Part shown: positions 27,255 to 35,446 of the stretch, in pieces
Position numbering within the stretch: the first letter of the stretch is position 1
Layout: each line of letters starts with the position of its first letter
Source: Micromonospora sp. DSM 45708
Lineage (GTDB): Bacteria; Actinomycetota; Actinomycetes; Mycobacteriales; Micromonosporaceae
DNA length: 64,000 bases
Assembly: GCF_039566955.1 (NCBI RefSeq)
Contig: NZ_CP154796.1
Span: forward strand, 1,426,001 to 1,490,000
Direction of reading: 5' to 3'
Program-made: the position numbers and the translations under genes
The notes under the pieces: model-generated
What the model was told of the DNA's origin: nothing
Seen by the model: only the letters and a program-made list of their open reading frames with translations
Database searches by the model: none

Positions 27255-28265
27255 TCAGCCTTCCCGGCGCAGGCCACCGGCCACCTTCTCGGCGATCAGC
27301 TCGAACGAGCGGACCCGGTCGTCCACGTCGTAGACCATCGCGGTCAGCATCAGCTCGTCCGCGCCGGTGCGCTCCAACAGCGTCCCGAGCTGCCGGGCCA
27401 CCGTCTCCGGCGAACCGGTCGCCTGCCCGTCGCGGCGCTGCGCCACGAACTCCCGCTCCAGCGCGGAGTACGGGTAGGCCGCCGCCTCCTCCGGCGTGAC
27501 CAGCGGCTCCGGTCGCCCCGACCGCAGCTTCAAAAACGACAGCCCGGCCGGTCCGGCCAGCCACTCCGCCCGCTCGTCGGTCTCCGCGCAGACCGCGTTG
27601 ACCGCCACCATCGCGTACGGCCGGTCCAGCCACTGCGACGGCCGGAAGTGCTGCCGGTAGAGCTGCAACGCCGGGACGGTGTTCTGCGCGCTGAAGTGGT
27701 GCGCGAACGAGAACGGCAACCCGAGCAGGCCGGCGAGCTGGGCGCTGAAGCCGCTCGACCCGAGCAGCCACACCTGCGGCGACTGCCCGCGCCCCGGCGT
27801 CGCGGTGATCGGCCCCGGCTCGGCGCCACTGAAGTAGTTCATCAGGTCGGCCAGCTCGCGCGGGAAGTGCTCGGCGGACAGGCCCTCCATGGTGCGGCGC
27901 AGCGCCAGCGCGGTCCCCTGGTCGGTGCCGGGCGCCCGCCCGATGCCCAGGTCGATCCGGCCCGGGTGCAGCGCCTCCAGGGTGCCGAACTGCTCGGCCA
28001 CCACCAGCGGCGCGTGGTTGGGCAGCATCACCCCGCCCGAGCCCAGCCGGATCGTGCTGGTGTTCGCGGCCAGGTGCGCGAGCAGCACCGCCGGCGCCGA
28101 ACTGGCGATCGCCGGCATGTTGTGGTGCTCGGCCACCCAGAACCGGCGGTAGCCCAGCTCCTCGGTGCGGCGGGCCAGCTCGGTGGTGTGCCGCAGCGCC
28201 TCACCGGCATTGCCGGTCGCGGCCACCGGGGCAAGGTCAAGGACAGACATCGGTACGTCGATCAC
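27255..28265 (-). CDS. LLM-class (luciferase-like) flavin-dependent oxidoreductase
   Basis: 336-aa FMN/F420-type monooxygenase or reductase with a TIM barrel. Signature stretches: [67 protein letters not shown] (read in pieces), and [27 protein letters not shown]. These match the clade often named as MsnO8 or YhbW-like. The GTG at 28265 ([13 protein letters not shown]) is taken; an ATG at 28250 is an alternative. The substrate is unknown. It is transcribed in the same direction as the upstream Lrp gene, with a 110-bp gap. Confidence 0.88.
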   Translation of the reverse strand: MIDVPMSVLDLAPVAATGNAGEALRHTTELARRTEELGYRRFWVAEHHNMPAIASSAPAVLLAHLAANTSTIRLGSGGVMLPNHAPLVVAEQFGTLEALHPGRIDLGIGRAPGTDQGTALALRRTMEGLSAEHFPRELADLMNYFSGAEPGPITATPGRGQSPQVWLLGSSGFSAQLAGLLGLPFSFAHHFSAQNTVPALQLYRQHFRPSQWLDRPYAMVAVNAVCAETDERAEWLAGPAGLSFLKLRSGRPEPLVTPEEAAAYPYSALEREFVAQRRDGQATGSPETVARQLGTLLERTGADELMLTAMVYDVDDRVRSFELIAEKVAGGLRREG

Positions 28266-28375
28266 ACGGAGTTCCAACGCCGGTGCCCGCCCGCCTGTTC
28301 CAGCCGCCGGCCAGGTCACATCCCGACGCCCCGCGCGGGACCGCCCCGGTGCCGGCCCACCACGGCGGCCGGCCG

Positions 28376-28855
28376 TCACCCCAGGCCCCGGGCCTGCTCG
28401 AAGATCAGGCTGGTCTGGGTGTGCTGCACCGCCGGATCGACGGCCAGGTGATCGAGCACGAAGTCCCGCAACGCGTCCCCGGACGCGGCCCGCACGTGCA
28501 GCACGTAGTCCTCCGCGCCGGCCACGTGGAACACCGACACCACCCCGGGCAGCCGCACCGACCGGGCCCGGAACGCGTCCACCGCGGCCCGCTCGTGCGC
28601 GGTCAACCGCACCGACACCAACGCCTGCAACGGCAGGCCCACCGCCGCCGGGTCCACCTCGGCGTGGAAGCCGCGGATCGCCCCGCACTCCCGCAGCGCC
28701 CGGGTACGCGTCAGGCATGTCGACGGCGCCACCCCCACCCGCTCGGCGAGCGCGTTGTTCGGCAGTCGACCGTCGGCGGTCAGCTCGGTGAGGATCGCGC
28801 GGTCGACGTCGTCGAGGGCGGAGAAGGGCCGTACATCATTCGGCGCGAGAGGCAT
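28376..28855 (-). CDS. Lrp/AsnC-family regulator
   Basis: 159-aa regulator with an N-terminal HTH ([47 protein letters not shown], in pieces) and a C-terminal RAM/AsnC ligand domain ([42 protein letters not shown]). ATG 28855 is chosen because GGAGG lies 8 nt upstream; the frame is open further to 28900. It is divergent from the PLP enzyme gene and only about 100 bp separate the two starts, so it most likely controls that gene in response to an amino acid. Confidence 0.9.
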   Translation of the reverse strand: MPLAPNDVRPFSALDDVDRAILTELTADGRLPNNALAERVGVAPSTCLTRTRALRECGAIRGFHAEVDPAAVGLPLQALVSVRLTAHERAAVDAFRARSVRLPGVVSVFHVAGAEDYVLHVRAASGDALRDFVLDHLAVDPAVQHTQTSLIFEQARGLG

Positions 28856-28957
28856 CCCGTCATCCTCCACCGAATAAGCTCCGGACGGAAGCGAGATCAT
28901 CAGAATCTTCTTCGCTCCTCTTGCCCTGACACGTCGTCATGTTCGACGCTTCCCGGC

Positions 28958-30115
28958 ATGACCGCCGTGGACACCGCAGCCGTGCACGCCGGGCGTGACG
29001 ACCTCGCCGGGCTCGGCGTCCACGTCCCGCCCATCGACCTCTCCACCACCAACCCGCTGCCCTCGGTAGCCGGCGGCGGCGACGACTACGAGACGCTCGC
29101 CACCGGCGGCCCGCTGCCGGCCGGCGGCAGCGCCGTCTACCAGCGGCTCTGGAACCCCACCGTGGCGCGTTTCGAGACCGCGCTCGCCCAACTCGAAGGC
29201 ACCGCCGAGGCGGTCGCCTTCGCCAGCGGCATGGCCGCGCTCACCGCCACCCTGCTCGCCGCCACCCGCGACGGGAAACGCCACGTCGTCGCCGTCCGCC
29301 CGCTCTACGGCGGCACCGATCACGTCCTCGCCAGCGGCCTGCTCGGCACCGAGGTCACCTGGGCCCGCGCGGGCGACGTCGCCGCCGCGATCCGCCCCGA
29401 CACCGCGCTGGTCGTCGTGGAGACCCCGGCCAACCCGACGCTCGACCTGGTCGACATCGCCGCGCTCGCCACCGCCGCCGGCGACGTCCCGCTGCTCGTC
29501 GACAACACCGTGGCCACGCCGGTGCTCCAGCAGCCCGCCCGGCACGGCGCCGCGCTCGTCCTGCACAGCGCCACCAAGAGCATCGGCGGCCACGGCGACG
29601 TCCTCGCCGGCGTCGTCGCCTGCGCGCCCGAGTGGGCCGCCCGGCTGCGCCAGGTACGCGCCGTCACCGGCGCCGTCCTGCACCCGCTCGGCGCGTACCT
29701 GCTGCACCGCGGTCTCCAGACGCTCCCGCTGCGCGTCCGCGCCCAGCAGGCCGGCGCCGAGAAGCTGGCCGCCTGGCTCGCCGGTCACCCCGCCGTCGAG
29801 CGGGTCCACCACCCGTCCCGGCACGACCCGGCCGGGCTGGTCGGCCGCCAGATGTCCGGCGGCGGCAGCCTGCTCGCCTTCGAGGTACGCGGCGGCGCGC
29901 CCGCCGCGGCCACGGTCGCCGGCGCCTGCGAACTGATCACCCACGCCGTCTCGCTCGGCGGCGTCGACACACTCATCCAGCACCCGGCGTCGCTGACGCA
30001 CCGGCCGGTCGAGGGCGACGCCAAGCCGGGCGGCGCGCTGCTGCGCGTCTCGGTCGGGCTGGAGGACCCGGAGGACCTGCGGGCCGATCTGGCGCGGGCG
30101 CTGGCGTCAATCTGA
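28958..30115 (+). CDS. PLP-dependent Cys/Met-metabolism enzyme, gamma-lyase/gamma-synthase type
   Basis: 385-aa fold-type I PLP enzyme. Landmarks: VPPIDLSTTNPLPS at the entrance, YQRLWNPTVARFETALAQLEG, AVAFASGMAALTATLLA, VVETPANPTLDLVDI, and the PLP lysine about residue 207 in LHSATKSIGGHGDVLAG. The C-terminal half has THAVSLGGVDTLIQHPASLTH and LRVSVGLEDPEDL, typical of cystathionine gamma-lyase, gamma-synthase and methionine gamma-lyase. These cannot be told apart by eye. The divergent Lrp regulator argues for a catabolic, amino-acid-induced role. The ATG at 28958 has no clear Shine-Dalgarno; GACGCT lies 7 nt upstream, so it may be leaderless. Confidence 0.88.
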   Translation: MTAVDTAAVHAGRDDLAGLGVHVPPIDLSTTNPLPSVAGGGDDYETLATGGPLPAGGSAVYQRLWNPTVARFETALAQLEGTAEAVAFASGMAALTATLLAATRDGKRHVVAVRPLYGGTDHVLASGLLGTEVTWARAGDVAAAIRPDTALVVVETPANPTLDLVDIAALATAAGDVPLLVDNTVATPVLQQPARHGAALVLHSATKSIGGHGDVLAGVVACAPEWAARLRQVRAVTGAVLHPLGAYLLHRGLQTLPLRVRAQQAGAEKLAAWLAGHPAVERVHHPSRHDPAGLVGRQMSGGGSLLAFEVRGGAPAAATVAGACELITHAVSLGGVDTLIQHPASLTHRPVEGDAKPGGALLRVSVGLEDPEDLRADLARALASI

Positions 30116-30149
30116 CGCGCGCCGCTCGCGCGCCCGTGCGGGCGTCCGG

Positions 30150-30917
30150 TCAGGACTTCGGGCCGACGTGCCGGTCCAGCGCGGCGACCGCCTCCCGGCG
30201 CGCCACGGACAGCGAGTTGCGGCGGTTCATCCGCCAGGCGATGCCGAGCAGGTCGAGCGCCCACTGACAGAGGCCCATGATGTCGGTGGACTCGTTGACG
30301 AACATGTAGCGGGGGTAGACGTACTTCTTGCCGCGCACGGTCACCCGGTTGCTGACCCGACAGCCGTCGGAGTGGAAGAGGCCGCGCAAGAAGTGACCTG
30401 GGTGGGCTTCGACGATGGTTCGCTGCCAGTCGGTCAGGACGATCGGACGCTCGTGCTTCTTGCCGGGTCCGTGCTGCGGCAGGAGGCACGGCCAGTGCTT
30501 GCCGTAGCTCTGCACGTTGACACAGCCCTGTTGCTGAACGCGCTGCACCTTTTCGGCCAGCACCGCTCGCATGGCGTCGTCACACGCCTCGATAAGCCCC
30601 GGCCAGCAGTCGCTGCAGGAGATCCGGAGCACCGGCACCCGGGCCCGGGTGACGAGATGCCCGTCCCCGAGGTAGAGACCGAGAAGGTAGGTGTAGGAAG
30701 CCGGATCTGTCGGAACGCGGACACCGTCACGACAGCGAAAACATCGCAGTTCAGTGCCCCGCTGCTTCGGCTCCGGTCGATCCTTGCACCAGTGTCGGAC
30801 CGTCGGGTAGGCGAGCCCCACGGTCCGCGCCACCTCGGCGACGGTCGCGCCACTGAGGTAGAGACGCCGCGCCTTGGCGCGTATTTCGGGAGGATGCACA
30901 GCCTGATGGTCGAACAC
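30150..30917 (-). CDS. HTH plus LAGLIDADG-like endonuclease-family protein next to a tRNA
   Basis: About 255 aa. The N-terminus is a transposase-like HTH (EIRAKARRLYLSGATVAEVARTVGLAYPTVRHWCKD); a CFRCRDG Cys pair follows. Two LAGLIDADG-type helices are visible: YLLGLYLGDGHLV, with the acidic residue in place, and FLRGLFHSDGCRV. Other family landmarks are SYGKHWPCLLPQHGPGKKHERPI and SLSVARREAVAALDRHVGPKS. This free-standing family is common in actinobacteria and is not inside an intron or intein here. The start is uncertain: GTG 30917 is 14 nt after the tRNA CCA end; GTG 30899 is another option; the frame runs on through the tRNA, which is not coding. It is probably co-transcribed with the tRNA. 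Function is unproven. Confidence 0.75.
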   Translation of the reverse strand: MFDHQAVHPPEIRAKARRLYLSGATVAEVARTVGLAYPTVRHWCKDRPEPKQRGTELRCFRCRDGVRVPTDPASYTYLLGLYLGDGHLVTRARVPVLRISCSDCWPGLIEACDDAMRAVLAEKVQRVQQQGCVNVQSYGKHWPCLLPQHGPGKKHERPIVLTDWQRTIVEAHPGHFLRGLFHSDGCRVSNRVTVRGKKYVYPRYMFVNESTDIMGLCQWALDLLGIAWRMNRRNSLSVARREAVAALDRHVGPKS

Positions 30918-30931
30918 CTGTATGACAATTT

Positions 30932-31009
30932 TGGTGCCCCCGGTGGGATTCGAACCCACACTGTATGCAGTTTGAGTGCATTGCCTGCTGCCGGTTGGGC
31001 TACGGGGGC
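30932..31009 (-). tRNA. tRNA with CAA anticodon (nominally Leu) but class I variable loop
   Basis: On the minus strand the full cloverleaf folds: acceptor GCCCCCG/CGGGGGC, TA at 8-9, D arm GCC...GGC with a 12-nt loop, anticodon stem ATGCA/TGCAT with loop CTCAAAC (anticodon CAA), a 5-nt variable loop ACAGT, T arm GTGGG-TTCGAAT-CCCAC, discriminator A and an encoded CCA. Leucine tRNAs normally have a long class II variable arm; this one does not. The tRNA is certain, the amino acid is not. It is divergent from pdtaR and upstream of the HTH-LAGLIDADG gene. Confidence 0.88.
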
Positions 31010-31018
31010 CTTGCGTCA

Positions 31019-31079
31019 TTCGACCTTCACAGACTACCCACTACGCTAGGGGCGGCGACACCCGGCACGGCGGGTGTCG
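31019..31079 (+). promoter_or_regulatory. pdtaR promoter and leader hairpin
   Basis: TTCGAC (31019-31024) and TACGCT (31042-31047) are spaced by 17 bp. Downstream, in the leader, CGACACCCG (31056-31064) and CGGGTGTCG (31071-31079) form a perfect 9-bp hairpin with a 6-nt loop, ending shortly before the GGGAG Shine-Dalgarno at 31093-31097. Confidence 0.55.
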
Positions 31080-31103
31080 GGTTCGAACCGGTGGGAGTGG
31101 CTC

Positions 31104-31724
31104 GTGGGCGAGATGCAGACGGATGCCGAGCGCAAGCGCGTTCTGATCGCCGAGGACGAGGCGCTGATCCGGCTGGACCTGGCCGAGATGCTGGTCGAGG
31201 AGGGCTACGAGGTGGTCGGCGAGGCCGGCGACGGGGAGACCGCCGTCAAGCTCGCCGAGGAGCTCAAGCCCGATCTGGTCATCCTCGACATCAAGATGCC
31301 GATCATGGACGGGCTGGCCGCCGCCGAGCGGATCGCCGGCGCTCGCATCGCCCCCGTGATCATCCTGACCGCGTTCAGCCAGCGTGACCTGGTCGAGCGG
31401 GCCCGGGCGGCCGGCGCGATGGCGTACCTGGTCAAGCCGTTCCAGAAGAGCGACCTGGTGCCGGCCGTGGAGATCGCGCTGTCCCGGTACTCGGAGATCT
31501 CCGCCCTGGAGGCGGAGGTGGCCGGCCTGACCGACCGGCTGGAGATCCGCAAGACCGTCGAGCGGGCCAAGGGCGCGCTGATGACGACGTACGGCATGAC
31601 CGAGCCGCAGGCGTTCAAGTGGATCCAGCGCACCGCGATGGACCACCGGATGACCATGAAGGAGGTCGCCGAGCGGATCCTCGCGGAAACCGCCGGCGGT
31701 GAGGTGGCGCAGCCCGCGTCCTGA
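31104..31724 (+). CDS. pdtaR: ANTAR-domain response regulator PdtaR
   Basis: 206-aa response regulator acting on RNA as an antiterminator. The receiver domain spans about 1-125: acidic pair in VLIAEDEALIRLD, phospho-acceptor Asp62 in LVILDIKMPIMDG, Lys in AYLVKPFQKSD. After a coiled-coil linker (EISALEAEVAGLTDRLEIRKTVERAKG) comes the C-terminal ANTAR three-helix RNA-binding domain (ALMTTYGMTEPQAFKWIQRTAMDHRMTMKEVAERI, in pieces). GTG 31104 is preferred by its spacing to GGGAG at 31093; ATG 31113 is possible. Its partner kinase PdtaS is not in the window. Position before polA matches M. tuberculosis Rv1626. Confidence 0.93.
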   Translation: MGEMQTDAERKRVLIAEDEALIRLDLAEMLVEEGYEVVGEAGDGETAVKLAEELKPDLVILDIKMPIMDGLAAAERIAGARIAPVIILTAFSQRDLVERARAAGAMAYLVKPFQKSDLVPAVEIALSRYSEISALEAEVAGLTDRLEIRKTVERAKGALMTTYGMTEPQAFKWIQRTAMDHRMTMKEVAERILAETAGGEVAQPAS

Positions 31725-31781
31725 GCCCCCGCCACGGTTCGCGGCCGGCCGGGGAGGCGACCGATCGATAGGATCGGATCC

Positions 31782-32969
31782 ATGTCCTCTCCGCGCCTCA
31801 GGTCGGTGTTCGCCGTGGTCGCCGGCATGGCGGTGCTGCTGGCCGCCTGCCGGTCGACGCCGGAGCGGCCCGCTGATCCGGCCCCGGTGCGCCCGGCCTG
31901 GCGGGCGGTCGAGTTGCCCGTGCCGGCCGGCGTCGCGGGTCGGCCGTTGCTGCGCGATGCGGCGCACTGCGGGAGCCGCTGGTACGCGGTCGGCGGGCTC
32001 ATCGACGGCGCGGGGGAGACCCGGCCGGCGGCCTGGTCCAGCGCGGACGGGCTGAGCTGGTCGGCGTTGCCGGTGCGGGCGCAGACGTTCTACGGCCGGC
32101 AGCACGTGCTCTACGCGGTGGCCTGCCGCGACGACGGAATGGCGGCGCTCGGCGCGAAGACGGGCGGCGTGCACGGCAATCCGCGTACCGGCACGTGGGT
32201 GTGGCGTCCGGGCGGGCCGGTGCGGGAGGTGCCGGCGGCGTTCGAGTTGTTCGGCGGGCCGCGCGCGGTGAGCGCGGCGCGGCTGGCGGCCGGGCCGGGC
32301 GGCTGGTTGATCGCCGGGGCGCGCGTCGACGGGGCGGCGGTGTGGACGTCGCCGGACGCCGGCGGGTTCGTGTTGCGCGACGGGGTGCCGGAGTTGGCCG
32401 GCGACGGCCGGGGCCGGACGACGGCGTACGACGCGGTGGCGGTGGGTTCCGGCTGGCTGGTGGTGGGGTCGTTGCTGCCGGCCGGCGGCACCGCCCTGAT
32501 GCCGCTGACCTGGTCGTCGGTGGACGGCCGGTCGTGGCGGCGGTCGGCGTTGCCGGTGTCGGCGGGCGGCGGGGCGGCGGAGCGGGTGGTGGCGCGCGAC
32601 GGCGCGCCGACGGTGGTGGGTCCGGTCCGGGACGGCTTCGCGGTGTGGCGCGCGCCGGCGGGGTCGTCGGACGGTTGGCGGCGGGTGGGCGGGTTCGGCG
32701 CGGCGGGTCCCGGGGTGCTGTCGGTGGCGGGCCTGGTGGGTGTCGACGGCCGGCTGCTCGCGGTGACCGGGGACGGCGCGGATCGGCAGCTGTGGATTTC
32801 GGGTGACGGTGGCGCGTCGTGGCGGCCGGTGATCGTCCCGGCGTCGGTGCCGGACCGGGGTGACGCCGCGCTGGCGGTGGCCGCCGACGAGGCCGGCTTG
32901 CTGGTGGTCGCCGACGACGGGAAAAGCTCCCGTGCCTGGTGGGCGGCGTTGCCGGCCGTCGATGAGTAG
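31782..32969 (+). CDS. Lipoprotein with beta-propeller-like repeats
   Basis: 395-aa exported lipoprotein of unknown function. Lipobox LLAAC places the lipid-modified Cys at residue 23. The mature part has repeated W-containing strands resembling BNR/sialidase-type propeller blades: PAAWSSADGLSWSALP, GAAVWTSPDAGGFV, LTWSSVDGRSWRRSALP, DRQLWISGDGGASWRPVIVP. The Ser/Asp-x-Asp-Gly-x-x-Trp pattern is like the Asp-box. A TAGGAT box 7 nt before the ATG and no Shine-Dalgarno indicate a leaderless transcript. It is alone between pdtaR and the amino-acid transporter operon. Confidence 0.8.
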   Translation: MSSPRLRSVFAVVAGMAVLLAACRSTPERPADPAPVRPAWRAVELPVPAGVAGRPLLRDAAHCGSRWYAVGGLIDGAGETRPAAWSSADGLSWSALPVRAQTFYGRQHVLYAVACRDDGMAALGAKTGGVHGNPRTGTWVWRPGGPVREVPAAFELFGGPRAVSAARLAAGPGGWLIAGARVDGAAVWTSPDAGGFVLRDGVPELAGDGRGRTTAYDAVAVGSGWLVVGSLLPAGGTALMPLTWSSVDGRSWRRSALPVSAGGGAAERVVARDGAPTVVGPVRDGFAVWRAPAGSSDGWRRVGGFGAAGPGVLSVAGLVGVDGRLLAVTGDGADRQLWISGDGGASWRPVIVPASVPDRGDAALAVAADEAGLLVVADDGKSSRAWWAALPAVDE

Positions 32970-33099
32970 CGGGTGCTGACGAGTTGACCCGTTACCGATG
33001 AAACCTCGGTGAACGCCTTGTGCCGCCTTCGGTTCTTACGGGAAGCGTCGGGAATCCGCCACGGCGTGTAACGGTTCGGTCAACCCCGCTTTCCGGGTC

Positions 33100-33129
33100 T
33101 TACGCCACCGCTGGCCGGTGGGATAACGT
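33100..33129 (+). promoter_or_regulatory. Candidate promoter of the amino-acid transporter operon
   Basis: TTACGC (33100-33105) and TAACGT (33124-33129) with an 18-bp spacer; the leader to the TTG start would be about 95 nt. The rest of the 259-bp gap 32970-33228 has lower-GC stretches but no gene or known riboswitch that I can see. Confidence 0.4.
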
Positions 33130-33228
33130 CCCGGCCCAGACCGGCGACGACGGTCTGGTTCGTCCGCCCCCCGCAAGTGCCAATCAGCAGCGGGTGGTTC
33201 GGACCATGGACGGAGGAGGGTTCGGGCC

Positions 33229-34389
33229 TTGAGGCAGAAGCTCGCACGCGTGATCGGCGGGGTCGCCATGCTGGCGCTCGTCGCCGGTGGTACCGCTTGT
33301 TCCAGCGGCAGCGACGATGAGGCGTCCGGGGGCAGCGCCTGCGGTAGCAAGATCGCCTTCTTCGGCGCGCTGACCGGTAGCTCGGCCGCGCTGGGCATCA
33401 ACGAGAAGAACGGCGTCAAGCTGGCGGTCGACAAGTACAACAAGGAGAACGCCGACTGCAAGGTGGAGCTCGCCGAGCTCGACTCGCAGGGCAGCCCGGA
33501 CCAGGCGCCCGGTCTGGCCCAGAAGGCGATCGACGACACCAAGATCCTCGGTGTGGTGGGTCCGGCCTACTCGGGCGAGTCGGAGGCCGCCGGTCCGCTG
33601 TTCAGCGAGGCCGGCCTGGTCACCATCACCCCCTCCGCGACCCGCCCCAGCCTCGCCGAGCAGGGCTGGAAGACGTTCTTCCGCGCGGTCGGCAACGACT
33701 TCAGCCAGGGCCCGGCCGCCGGCAACTACATGAAGAACGTGATGAAGGCCGACCGGGTCTACGTCATCGACGACCAGTCGGCGTACGGCGCGGGCCTGGC
33801 CGACGAGGTCAAGAAGGTGCTCGGCCCGGCGGTCGTGGGCAGCGACAAGGTCCAGGGCGAGGGCAAGCAGACCGAGTTCTCCGGCGTGGTCACCAAGGTC
33901 AAGGCCGCGAACGTCAAGGCGGTCTTCTACGGCGGCTACTACCAGGAGGCCGGCCTGATCCGCAAGCAGCTCACCGCTGCCGGCGTCACCGCCCCGCTGG
34001 TCGCCGGTGACGGCGTCAACGACGGCGCGTACATCACCTCCGCCGGCGCGGCGGCTGCCGAGGGCACCATCCTCACCTGCCCCTGCCAGCCGTCCACCGA
34101 GGCGCGCGGCACCTTCGCCGCCGACTACAAGGCGCTCAACGGCGCCGACCCGGGCACCTACAGCGACACCGCGTTCGACGCGGCGAACATCCTGCTGGCG
34201 GGCATCAAGGCCGGCAAGTCGTCCCGCGCCGACCTGCTGGAGTTCGTGAAGGGCTACAGCGGCGAGGGCGTGGCGGCCAGCTACAAGTTCGTCGAGGGCG
34301 GCGAGCTGGACCCGGCGCAGGTCAAGGTCTGGGCGTTCAAGGTGCAGGGCGGCAAGGTCGTCCCGGACCAGGAGATCCCCAAGTCCTGA
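33229..34389 (+). CDS. livJ: Branched-chain amino acid ABC transporter, substrate-binding lipoprotein
   Basis: 386-aa type 1 periplasmic binding protein of the HAAT family, delivering Leu/Ile/Val or related amino acids to the LivHMGF complex. It starts at a TTG (33229), set by a strong GGAGGAGGG 8 nt upstream. Lipobox VAGGTAC gives lipid-Cys24. Family stretches: IAFFGALTGSSAALGINEKNG, GVVGPAYSGESEAAGPLFSEAG, TPSATRPSLAEQ, FFRAVGNDFSQGPAAG, VYVIDDQSAYGAGLA and GTYSDTAFDAANILLAGI. First gene of the eight-gene transport operon; a terminator-like hairpin after it should make it the most abundant product. Confidence 0.93.
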   Translation: MRQKLARVIGGVAMLALVAGGTACSSGSDDEASGGSACGSKIAFFGALTGSSAALGINEKNGVKLAVDKYNKENADCKVELAELDSQGSPDQAPGLAQKAIDDTKILGVVGPAYSGESEAAGPLFSEAGLVTITPSATRPSLAEQGWKTFFRAVGNDFSQGPAAGNYMKNVMKADRVYVIDDQSAYGAGLADEVKKVLGPAVVGSDKVQGEGKQTEFSGVVTKVKAANVKAVFYGGYYQEAGLIRKQLTAAGVTAPLVAGDGVNDGAYITSAGAAAAEGTILTCPCQPSTEARGTFAADYKALNGADPGTYSDTAFDAANILLAGIKAGKSSRADLLEFVKGYSGEGVAASYKFVEGGELDPAQVKVWAFKVQGGKVVPDQEIPKS

Positions 34390-34429
34390 TCGGTCGATCG
34401 CTGCGACTGGCGATTGAGTTGTGAATCGC

Positions 34430-34470
34430 GGGTGCGGCCGGGAGCTGGCTCCCGGCCGCACCCCCTTTTT
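34430..34470 (+). terminator. Intrinsic terminator/attenuator between livJ and livH
   Basis: GGGTGCGGCCGGGAG (34430-34444) and CTCCCGGCCGCACCC (34449-34463) make a perfect 15-bp stem with a CTGG loop, followed by TTTTT at 34466-34470. It is a textbook intrinsic terminator, rare for this GC content. Because the downstream genes are in the same operon, partial read-through is expected, giving more binding protein than permease. Confidence 0.88.
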
Positions 34471-34495
34471 CTCTTCAGCGACGGAGCGTCCCTCC

Positions 34496-35446
34496 TTGAA
34501 CTTCGACGGACTGTTCTCCAACTTCGGGGAACTCACCACGACCGGCCTGACGCAGGGCGCGATCTACGCCCTGGTCGCGCTCGGCTACACGCTGGTCTAC
34601 GGCGTGCTCAGGCTCATCAACTTCGCCCACTCCGAGGTCTTCATCGCCGGCGCGTTCGCCGCGATCTGGACCTGGAACGGCTTCGGCCTCGACCAGGACT
34701 CGCAGGTCAGCGGCGTCGGCTCGATCCTGTTCTACCTGCTGGTGGCGATGATCGTGGCGGCCATCGCCTCGGCCGGCACCGCGACGGTGATCGAGCGGGT
34801 GGCGTACCGGCCGCTGCGCAAGCGCAACGCGCCGCCGCTGGCGTTCCTCATCACCGCGATCGGCGCCTCGATCGCGATCTCCGAGGCGTTCGGCGTCTAC
34901 ACCCGACGCCTGCCGCAGGGCGCGCCGTCGCTGGTCAGCTCCAAGCCGCTGTTCCACGTCGCCGGCGTGCCGATCGACAGCATCCAGTTGCTCACCATCG
35001 GCGCCGCGCTGGTGATGATGTTCGCGCTGGACCAGTTCATCAACCGCAGCCGCACCGGCCGCGGTATCCGGGCGGTGGCCCAGGACGCCAACACGGCGGC
35101 GCTGATGGGCGTCAACAAGGACCGGATCATCCTGATGGTCTTCATCGCCGGCGGCACCATGGCCGGTGTCGCGGGCCTGCTCTACGACGTCCGGATCCAG
35201 ACGCTCACCTACAGCGTCGGCTTCCTGCTGGGCCTCAAGGCGTTCACCGCGGCGGTGCTCGGCGGCATCGGCAACCTCCGCGGCGCGCTGATCGGCGGCC
35301 TGCTGCTGGGCGTCGTGGAGAACTACGCCTCGGGACTGTTCGGCAGTCAGTGGAAGGACTTCGCCGCGTTCGCGGTGCTGGTCGTGCTGCTGATGTTCCG
35401 GCCGACCGGTCTGCTGGGCGAATCACTGGGGAGGGCACGCGCATGA
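34496..35446 (+). CDS. livH: Branched-chain amino acid ABC permease LivH
   Basis: 316-aa inner-membrane permease with about eight helices. The start is TTG 34496, supported by GGAG 9 nt upstream and by the typical LivH N-terminus (LTQGAIYALVALGYTLVYGVLRLINFAHSE, in pieces). The cytoplasmic coupling region reads GRGIRAVAQDANTAALMGVNKDR, and the C-terminal part GLKAFTAAVLGGIGNLRGALIGG. It pairs with LivM in the membrane. The stop overlaps the livM start (ATGA at 35443-35446). Confidence 0.93.
   Translation: MNFDGLFSNFGELTTTGLTQGAIYALVALGYTLVYGVLRLINFAHSEVFIAGAFAAIWTWNGFGLDQDSQVSGVGSILFYLLVAMIVAAIASAGTATVIERVAYRPLRKRNAPPLAFLITAIGASIAISEAFGVYTRRLPQGAPSLVSSKPLFHVAGVPIDSIQLLTIGAALVMMFALDQFINRSRTGRGIRAVAQDANTAALMGVNKDRIILMVFIAGGTMAGVAGLLYDVRIQTLTYSVGFLLGLKAFTAAVLGGIGNLRGALIGGLLLGVVENYASGLFGSQWKDFAAFAVLVVLLMFRPTGLLGESLGRARA

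Noticed and set aside
30932..31009. Coding N-terminus of the HTH-LAGLIDADG protein running through the tRNA
   Set aside because: The extra residues are a translation of the tRNA cloverleaf; start codons after the tRNA are available.
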